Shown one piece after another: positions 58,170-64,000 of a DNA stretch of 64,000 bases (its first letter is position 1; each line of letters opens with the position of its first letter). The position numbers were made by a program, and so were the translations under genes. Source of the DNA: an uncultured Lachnospira sp. GTDB lineage: Bacteria > Bacillota > Clostridia > Lachnospirales > Lachnospiraceae. Location: the NCBI GenBank assembly GCA_934343805.1, contig CAKRIN010000007.1, positions 1 through 64,000 on the forward strand. The letters run 5' to 3'. A model generated the notes under the pieces. It was not told the origin of the DNA. It was given only the letters and a program-made list of their open reading frames with translations, and made no database searches.

Positions 58170-59787
58170 AAGTGTTGGCAGAATTATATTAAATACAATA
58201 AAAAAGAAATGGCTTCTGACAGCAGGTATTGCGATTACTATTGTTGGAGCAATTGTATCAGCACTTATCCCACCACTTGTTCTGGCTAAGATTATTGACA
58301 CAATAACACAGGGAAGAATGCCTGAAGTATACATAATTATAATGTATTTTGGATTCCTGCTTATAACGGGACTTATGGAGAGCACAAGGGAAACACTTTT
58401 GACAGTTTTTGGACAGAAGATAACACATGCATTAAGAAGTGGCCTGATGGATAAATATATAAGCCTTACGACAGGTGGGCTGACAAATCAGGATCCGGGA
58501 ACAGTAGTTTCAAGATTCGTAGGAGATGTTGATACTGTTGAGAATCTTTTTACTTCTGGAATTATAAGCATGTTTGCGGATGCATGTAAGATAATAAGTA
58601 TTCTGGTTGTTATATGGTTTAAAACAAAAGGCCTTGCATTGGTCTTACTTGTACTTCTGCCATTTCTGTTTCTGTTTACAAGAATTGTCCAGAAAAATAT
58701 GCTGGCTGCACAGATAGATAACAGAAGGGCGGTAGGAAGAGCTTCGGGACATGTACCAGAGACACTTCATAATATAAGGACAATACATACACTTGGAAAA
58801 GAAAAATATATGGCAGAAAGATATGATAATTATATAAACGAAAGTTATGCGGCAGTTGAAAAAACCAATTTCTATGATGCGATATATTCACCAGTAATAC
58901 TTATACTTAATGCTGTGGTTGTTGCTGTTGTGATGCTGTTATCAGCATCTGGTAATTCTGCCATGCTTGCATTTTTTGGAATGACGGCAGGAACAGCAGT
59001 TGCGGTAATAAATTATATTTCACAGATATTTTCTCCAGTAGAAAGCCTTGGGATGGAAATACAGACGATACAGTCTGCAATAGCAGGTGTACGAAGAATT
59101 AATGAGTTTTTGGGACAGAAAGAAAATTCGTATACACAGAACAACATTACAGTCAGTAACAGTGAAAATGCTGTGGAGTTTTCAGATGTAACATTTGGCT
59201 ATGATGAAAATAAAATCCTTAATGATATAAGCTTTGTAATTAAAAAGGGAGAGCAGGTTACTTTACAGGGAAGAACAGGTGCTGGAAAAAGTACAATATT
59301 CAGATTGCTGCTTGGCTTATATAAGCCTGATAAAGGAAGGGTACTCATTGATGGACGAGATGCTTCGGGTATACCTGATTCGCAGAAGCGAAAGGTATAT
59401 GGATATGTAGAACAGACATTTCATATTGTTCCGGGAACAATCCGTGAACAGATAACATTATATGATAAGTCTATAGATGATGATGCAGTTGTAAGTGCAG
59501 CAAAAGCAGTCAGACTTCACGATTCAATAATGAAACTGGATAACGGTTATGATACTGTATGCACTCCGGAGATATTCTCGCAGGGACAGTGGCAGCTGCT
59601 TGCAATTGCCAGAGCGTGTGTGGAAAGACCAGAGGTACTTTTGCTGGATGAAATAACAGCTAACCTTGATGCGCAGACAGAAAGAGATGTACTGACAGCA
59701 CTTAATAAGGTCAGTGAAAATAGAACAGTTATTTCAATATCACACAGGGCAAGTGCAAGAACCGGAAGAATAATTGAAATTATTTAA
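58159..59787 (+). CDS. Heterodimeric ABC exporter, catalytic partner subunit
   Basis: A 542-aa half-transporter: six TM helices followed by an ATPase with Walker A GRTGAGKST and Walker B VLLLDEITANLD with the catalytic Glu. The signature is altered to FSQGQWQLLAIARA. With the partner's intact LSGGQ this gives one competent and one degenerate ATP site, as in known heterodimers. The ATG at 58159 has AAAGGTGGAGA upstream and overlaps the previous gene. Confidence 0.88.
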   Translation: MQGKSVGRIILNTIKKKWLLTAGIAITIVGAIVSALIPPLVLAKIIDTITQGRMPEVYIIIMYFGFLLITGLMESTRETLLTVFGQKITHALRSGLMDKYISLTTGGLTNQDPGTVVSRFVGDVDTVENLFTSGIISMFADACKIISILVVIWFKTKGLALVLLVLLPFLFLFTRIVQKNMLAAQIDNRRAVGRASGHVPETLHNIRTIHTLGKEKYMAERYDNYINESYAAVEKTNFYDAIYSPVILILNAVVVAVVMLLSASGNSAMLAFFGMTAGTAVAVINYISQIFSPVESLGMEIQTIQSAIAGVRRINEFLGQKENSYTQNNITVSNSENAVEFSDVTFGYDENKILNDISFVIKKGEQVTLQGRTGAGKSTIFRLLLGLYKPDKGRVLIDGRDASGIPDSQKRKVYGYVEQTFHIVPGTIREQITLYDKSIDDDAVVSAAKAVRLHDSIMKLDNGYDTVCTPEIFSQGQWQLLAIARACVERPEVLLLDEITANLDAQTERDVLTALNKVSENRTVISISHRASARTGRIIEII

Positions 59788-59869
59788 ATTAAGGTGGTTT
59801 ATTTTTTACAAAAGAAGTATAATACCAATGCGAAAATAATATGTTCAAAAGAGAAAGCTGGTAATAATA

Positions 59870-61324
59870 ATGAAAAAGAAATGGGTAATAGGTCTGATAG
59901 CGGGTTCGGCTGCAATACTTGCAGCGATTATAGGAGTATTTGCATATCAGTACTGGCTGGAAGACAATATTGTATTTACAAATAGTGATAAAATAATAGT
60001 ACAATATGGGGATAAATTTGATTTATCTGGTACAGATATTATAAAAAAAGGATATCTGAATAATAAAAAGGATGATATTGACGTTAGCTATAACGGAAAG
60101 GTTGATGAGAAATCTTTAGGGAAATATGATGTTGATGTAATCGTTCATAAGGGAAAGAAAAAGAAAACCAAAAAATATGTTGTTGAAGTTGTTGATACAG
60201 TTGCACCTGTGATTAAACTGGCAGGAGATAGTGAAGTTACCATTGAAGCCGGAGATGAATATAATGAACCGGGATATACAGCAACAGATAATTGTGATGA
60301 TGATGTAACTGACAATGTCATAGTTGATGGAAAGGCTGATACATCAGTACTGGGCGATTATACAATATCATATTCAGTTAAAGATTCATCAGGGAATGAG
60401 GCAACGGCTGCACGTATAGTACATGTTACAGATACAACAAGTCCTGAAATCACATTTGCTGGTGGAGATGTATATTATATGGCTAAGGGAACCAGTTACA
60501 GTGAACCGGGATATACAGCAACAGATAATTATGATGGAGATATATCAGATAAAGTAGATGTTTCGGGTACAGTGGATACTAATACTTCTGGCAAATATAC
60601 ATTGACATATACTGTAAAGGATTCAGCAGGAAATCAGGCAGAAGCGAACAGAACAGTGCGTGTATATTCACCGATGTCAGTGGATACAGTTAATCCGGGA
60701 AGTAAGGTTGTATATCTTACATTTGATGATGGACCGGGACCATATACAGCACAGTTACTTGATATTCTTGATAAATATAATGTTAAGGCAACATTTTTTG
60801 TAACTAATACTCATCCTGATTATCAGAATCTTATAGCACAGGAAGCACAGAGAGGTCATACTATTGCTATTCATTCTGCATCACACGATTACGCGAGAAT
60901 ATATCAGAATGTTGATGCATATTTTAATGATTTTGATGAAATGAATAATATTATAATTGCACAGACAGGTAAAAGTGCTGATATTGTCAGATTTCCGGGA
61001 GGTTCATCTAATACTATCAGTGCAAGATACTGCAGCGGTATTATGAGTCAGCTTGTGTATGAGGTAGAAGACAGAGGCTTCCAGTATTGCGACTGGAATG
61101 TATCAAGTGGAGATGCCGGTGGAACTACAAGTACAGGAGGGGTTTTTTGTAATGTGACAGAGGGGATAAGCAGAAATAATATATCAATAGTACTGCAGCA
61201 TGATATTAAGGATTTTAGTGTTAATGCTGTTGAACAGATAATTCAATGGGGATTATCAGAAGGATATACATTTCTTCCAATAACTGCGCAGACTCCTATG
61301 TCACATCACGGAGTCAACAACTAA
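59870..61324 (+). CDS. Membrane-anchored polysaccharide deacetylase with Ig-like repeats
   Basis: A 484-aa cell-surface enzyme, probably N-deacetylating peptidoglycan or another GlcNAc polymer. It has an N-terminal TM anchor (~6-27), a first beta domain, then two DUF5011-type Ig-like repeats (~110-192 and ~195-275) sharing EPGYTATDN and YTVKDSxGN. The NodB deacetylase domain follows (~285-475). Catalytic motifs are YLTFDDGPG (metal Asp), HSASH for the metal histidines, and RFPGGSSN. It appears monocistronic. Peptidoglycan deacetylation is a common lysozyme-resistance mechanism in gut Firmicutes. Confidence 0.88.
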   Translation: MKKKWVIGLIAGSAAILAAIIGVFAYQYWLEDNIVFTNSDKIIVQYGDKFDLSGTDIIKKGYLNNKKDDIDVSYNGKVDEKSLGKYDVDVIVHKGKKKKTKKYVVEVVDTVAPVIKLAGDSEVTIEAGDEYNEPGYTATDNCDDDVTDNVIVDGKADTSVLGDYTISYSVKDSSGNEATAARIVHVTDTTSPEITFAGGDVYYMAKGTSYSEPGYTATDNYDGDISDKVDVSGTVDTNTSGKYTLTYTVKDSAGNQAEANRTVRVYSPMSVDTVNPGSKVVYLTFDDGPGPYTAQLLDILDKYNVKATFFVTNTHPDYQNLIAQEAQRGHTIAIHSASHDYARIYQNVDAYFNDFDEMNNIIIAQTGKSADIVRFPGGSSNTISARYCSGIMSQLVYEVEDRGFQYCDWNVSSGDAGGTTSTGGVFCNVTEGISRNNISIVLQHDIKDFSVNAVEQIIQWGLSEGYTFLPITAQTPMSHHGVNN

Positions 61325-61406
61325 ATACAAATATAAAGATATATAAGATTGTCTTAGTCTGCGTAATAAGAATGAGATTTATATAGATTTAAGCAGAATC
61401 TTGTGC

Positions 61407-61412
61407 TATAAT
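61407..61412 (+). promoter_or_regulatory. Extended -10 promoter of the c-di-GMP pair
   Basis: TATAAT at 61407-61412 is preceded by TGC, an extended -10 element, with only a weak -35 (TAGATT) about 17 bp upstream. It lies ~45 nt before the GGDEF/EAL gene. The rest of the 61325-61457 gap is AT-rich with no other feature. Confidence 0.55.
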
Positions 61413-61457
61413 GACAGTATATTTTAGAGCGTGAATGATATATAAGGAGATAATCTT

Positions 61458-62738
61458 ATGAAAGGGTGTTATCTAGGAATGACGGGGCATGATGCATTCA
61501 ATGAAAGAATAAGAGAAATTGTCAGTGCAGGAGAACACAAAGTGGTTCTTATGGCCCTTGATATTAGTAATTTTAAATATATTAACGATTTCTATGGAAT
61601 GGATGAAGGCGACAAGGTAATGAAGGATATCGCAGATTATTATTTTGTCAATGAGCCATTATGCCTTGCATCACATGGAATAGGTTTTGATCAGTTCAGA
61701 GCTGCTTATTGCGTTGATGGCATGACAAAGGAAGATATTGTTGATTATATTACTAAGAAAAATACTGAATTTGAAGCTTTGCTGTCAAGCAGGTATCCTC
61801 TGGTTTATCAGCATGTATATGTTGGATTATATTTTTATGATGATGCGTCACTTGATGTAAGAATGGCAGTAGACAGAGCTAATCTTGCCAAGAAATCAAC
61901 CAAGGGAAGATTCGACATACCATGTTGTGTATATTCACAGGATAATTGCAATGAATATCTGGAACATATGGATATGTCCAATGAATTTGTCAAAGCATGT
62001 AAGGAAGACAGAATAGAGGTGTATTATCAGCCTAAGATTTCTGTTTCAGAGAAAAAGGCGGTAGGAGCAGAGGCTCTGGTAAGAATGAAATCCAATTATG
62101 GAACTGTTATTTCTCCTGCAAAGTTCATTCCTGTTCTTGAAGATACAGGGATGATAGGAAAGCTTGATGATATTATGCTTGAGAAGGTATTCAGGTTTCA
62201 GAGAATGTCAATGGATAAAGGTTTTGCTCCAATTCCGGTATCAGTTAATATATCACGGCAGAGGTTTACAAGTTCCGATTTGCTAAAATATGTCCTTAGT
62301 CTGCAGGAAAAATATCATGTGAGTTCGGAGTATATAGAACTGGAAATACTTGAAACTACATTTATTGATGCTCTCGATGCAATGGTTGATGTAATTAATG
62401 CATTAAGACAGAGAGGATTCAGAATTAACGTTGATGATTTTGGCTCAGGTTATTCGTCGCTTAACCAGATAGCAAGCATACCGGCTGACACAATCAAGTT
62501 TGACAGGGTTTTTGCGAGCAGATCGTTAAAGAATGATAAGGGACGTACTGTTATTAAATCATTAATAGAAATGCTTAAGAGCGTTGATTATGATCTTGTG
62601 TTTGAAGGTGTTGAAACTAAAGAAGAACTGGATCTTGTTGTAGAATATGGATGCGATGTTATTCAGGGATTTTATTTTGAAAAGCCAATCCCTGAACAGG
62701 AATTTATATCAAAATATCTGTCAACAGGGAATTTTTAA
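61458..62738 (+). CDS. Degenerate GGDEF plus EAL domain protein, probable c-di-GMP phosphodiesterase
   Basis: A 426-aa cytoplasmic signalling protein. The N-terminal GGDEF-like domain (~1-165) keeps VVLMALDISNFKYINDFYG but has SHGIGFDQF in place of the catalytic GGDEF, so it should not make c-di-GMP. The EAL domain (~175-426) looks complete: GAEALVRM, VNIS, EILET, VDDFGSGYSS, the IKFD lysine, EGVET and QGFYFEKP. It therefore probably degrades c-di-GMP. The next gene starts 2 nt after its stop codon. AAGGAG precedes the ATG. Confidence 0.9.
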   Translation: MKGCYLGMTGHDAFNERIREIVSAGEHKVVLMALDISNFKYINDFYGMDEGDKVMKDIADYYFVNEPLCLASHGIGFDQFRAAYCVDGMTKEDIVDYITKKNTEFEALLSSRYPLVYQHVYVGLYFYDDASLDVRMAVDRANLAKKSTKGRFDIPCCVYSQDNCNEYLEHMDMSNEFVKACKEDRIEVYYQPKISVSEKKAVGAEALVRMKSNYGTVISPAKFIPVLEDTGMIGKLDDIMLEKVFRFQRMSMDKGFAPIPVSVNISRQRFTSSDLLKYVLSLQEKYHVSSEYIELEILETTFIDALDAMVDVINALRQRGFRINVDDFGSGYSSLNQIASIPADTIKFDRVFASRSLKNDKGRTVIKSLIEMLKSVDYDLVFEGVETKEELDLVVEYGCDVIQGFYFEKPIPEQEFISKYLSTGNF

Positions 62739-62740
62739 GT

Positions 62741-63379
62741 ATGAATAATATAAAAATTAAAGACAATGAGCTGGGAGAATATATTGTCAATGATTTCAAA
62801 AGCGGCATTGAGCATGGTGTTCTTGTAGCTAATCTTGCATATGCTCTTGCTATCAGGCTCGGACTTGGTGAAGAAGATGCATATGAACTCAGGGTGGCAG
62901 GAATGGTGCATGATATTGGAAAACTTAAATTATCAGAATATCTTTATGGAAGAAATTCTGTAGAATTATCGGTTGAAGAAATGAAATATATGAGAATGCA
63001 CTCTAAAATCAGCTTTGATGTATTGAAAAATTATGATTATTCGGATAATATAATGAAAGTTGTTCTCTGGCACCATGAGTGTTACGATGGAAGCGGATAT
63101 CCTGATAACCTTAAAGGAACTGATATTCCGTTAGGAGCACGTATACTTAAGGTGGTGGATGAATTTGCTGCGCTGATATCTGACAGACCGTATAGAAAGG
63201 CATTTAATATTGATACGGCAGTTGATATTCTTATTGAAGAAATCAAGAATCTTGATATGAGAGTATTTATTGAATTTCAGCGGATGATTCACGAGGAAGA
63301 AACATTTGAATTGATTAGGAACAGCAAAATTAAACTTGATGCTCTTAGTCTTGAAGATATTCTATCCTTCGCAGATTAG
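62741..63379 (+). CDS. HD-GYP domain protein, probable c-di-GMP phosphodiesterase
   Basis: A 212-aa single-domain HD-GYP protein. It has the HD pair in MVHDIGKLKL, a following histidine in MRMHSKISFDVL, and the HHECYDGSGYPDNLKG motif with GYP intact, then DIPLGARILKVVDEFAALISDRPYR. HD-GYP enzymes hydrolyse c-di-GMP to pGpG or GMP. It is 2 nt after the EAL gene, so two phosphodiesterases of different folds are co-expressed; they may act in sequence. Confidence 0.9.
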   Translation: MNNIKIKDNELGEYIVNDFKSGIEHGVLVANLAYALAIRLGLGEEDAYELRVAGMVHDIGKLKLSEYLYGRNSVELSVEEMKYMRMHSKISFDVLKNYDYSDNIMKVVLWHHECYDGSGYPDNLKGTDIPLGARILKVVDEFAALISDRPYRKAFNIDTAVDILIEEIKNLDMRVFIEFQRMIHEEETFELIRNSKIKLDALSLEDILSFAD

Positions 63380-63409
63380 TAAGTAATTACAGGAAAGAGG
63401 TAAAGTAAG

Positions 63410-64000
63410 ATGGCAGAGTCAATGGTTGGCTTAAAGAGATCACACAGATGTACAGAGGTTTCATCGGCTGATATTGGTAAGAAAGTTACTGTTATGGGAT
63501 GGGTTGCTAAGAGAAGAAATCTTGGTTCACTCATATTTGTTGATTTAAGAGATAGAAGTGGAATACTTCAGATACTTTTTGATGAGAATATAATTGGTAA
63601 AGAAGGATTTGACAAGGCATATACACTTCGTAATGAATTCGTTATTGCTGTTGAGGGCGAAGTTATTAAGAGAAGCGGAGCTGTTAATGAGAATTTAAAG
63701 ACTGGTGATATTGAGATTGCCGCTAAGACTTTAAGAATTCTTTCAGAATCAGAGACACCTCCATTCCCAATTGAGGAGAATATCCAGACTAAGGAAGATA
63801 TCAGACTTAAGTACAGATGTCTTGATCTTAGAAGACCTGATATCCAGTCTAATATTATTATGAGAAGTAAGGTGGCAACTCTTACAAGAGCATTTCTTGC
63901 AAAGGAAGGTTTCTTAGAGATAGAAACACCTATGCTTACTAAGTCTACACCAGAAGGAGCAAGAGATTACCTTGTACCAAGCCGTATTCATCCGGGCAAA
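63410..64000 (+). CDS. aspS: Aspartyl-tRNA synthetase, N-terminal part (runs off the window)
   Basis: Charges tRNA-Asp. The 197 codons present (start ATG 63410, AGGAAAGAGG upstream) cover the OB-fold anticodon domain (VTVMGWVAKRRNLGSLIFVDLRDRSGILQ) and the start of the class II catalytic core. The core segment includes KYRCLDLRRPDIQSN, FLEIETPMLTKSTPEGARDYLVPSR and IHPGK. The open frame continues past 64000, so no stop codon is seen. It belongs to the bacterial-type AspRS. Confidence 0.95.
   Translation, partial: MAESMVGLKRSHRCTEVSSADIGKKVTVMGWVAKRRNLGSLIFVDLRDRSGILQILFDENIIGKEGFDKAYTLRNEFVIAVEGEVIKRSGAVNENLKTGDIEIAAKTLRILSESETPPFPIEENIQTKEDIRLKYRCLDLRRPDIQSNIIMRSKVATLTRAFLAKEGFLEIETPMLTKSTPEGARDYLVPSRIHPGK

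Noticed and set aside
1..64000. Search by eye for tRNA, rRNA, CRISPR, insertion sequences and prophage genes
   Set aside because: No GGTTCRA-type tRNA arms, transposase motifs, repeat-spacer arrays or phage structural proteins were recognised. A tRNAscan-SE, Infernal and ISfinder run would be decisive.

Overview
The window looks like a chromosomal segment of a low-GC, anaerobic Gram-positive bacterium, most likely a Lachnospiraceae (Clostridia) member. A pectin-degrading Lachnospira / [Eubacterium] eligens-like organism fits best. This is inferred from gene content and style: T-box-controlled thrS, glycyl-radical activases (pflA, nrdG), HemZ, class III fructose-bisphosphatase, AT-rich intergenic regions, A/G-rich Shine-Dalgarno sequences, a YetA-like rhamnogalacturonan lyase and an exosortase G cluster. 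No rRNA, tRNA, insertion sequence, prophage or CRISPR array was seen.

Layout. 1-6.2 kb: T-box leader and a short thrS, an SUV3-like helicase, pflA, a CAP-domain lipoprotein and a DtxR-type regulator. 6.3-10.6 kb: adenosine deaminase, an HD-less alarmone-synthetase-like protein and a lone receiver domain in one tight operon, facing a DegV protein. 10.7-12.1 kb: infC (ATT start) - rpmI - rplT behind an attenuator leader. 12.2-14.4 kb: trigger-factor-like lipoprotein, then nrdG-dut on the minus strand. 14.5-18 kb: PL26/YetA-like lyase and a sugar-phosphate isomerase. 18-26 kb: bifunctional rel, a metallo-beta-lactamase hydrolase, hemZ, fbp, two small proteins and a NifX-like/SlyD-like fusion. 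26-27.5 kb: aspartase (minus). 27.7-40.7 kb: an AraC regulator and a ten-gene catabolic operon holding a GABA-type aminotransferase, iron alcohol dehydrogenase, Opp/Dpp ABC importer, AEC carrier, M42 peptidase, amidohydrolase and binding protein.

40.7-43.6 kb is a visibly more AT-rich cassette: J-domain membrane protein, Cys-rich lipoprotein, Lgt paralogue and two zinc-ribbon membrane proteins. Its promoter-like spacer contains nine consecutive G. 43.7-44.7 kb holds a Nudix hydrolase and a stand-alone FakA/YloV C-terminal domain. 44.8-52.2 kb is a complete exosortase G (XrtG) operon: Firmicu-CTERM substrate, XrtG, glycosyltransferase, two-TM protein, PTPS-like protein and a large membrane protein. 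52.2-55.6 kb (minus strand): a CaCA antiporter behind a yybP-ykoY (Mn2+) riboswitch, pdxST and a double-cupin protein. 55.7-59.8 kb: a decayed HxlR regulator, then MarR plus a heterodimeric ABC exporter. 59.9-64 kb: a polysaccharide deacetylase, a GGDEF/EAL plus HD-GYP pair for c-di-GMP turnover, and the 5' part of aspS running off the end.

The most unusual systems are the XrtG surface-protein operon, whose biochemistry is unknown; the AT-rich J-domain/Lgt/Cys-rich lipoprotein cassette with its possible phase-variable promoter; the NifX-SlyD fusion; and the ada / alarmone synthetase / receiver operon. All calls come from reading the sequence and from memory of protein families; no database search was run.
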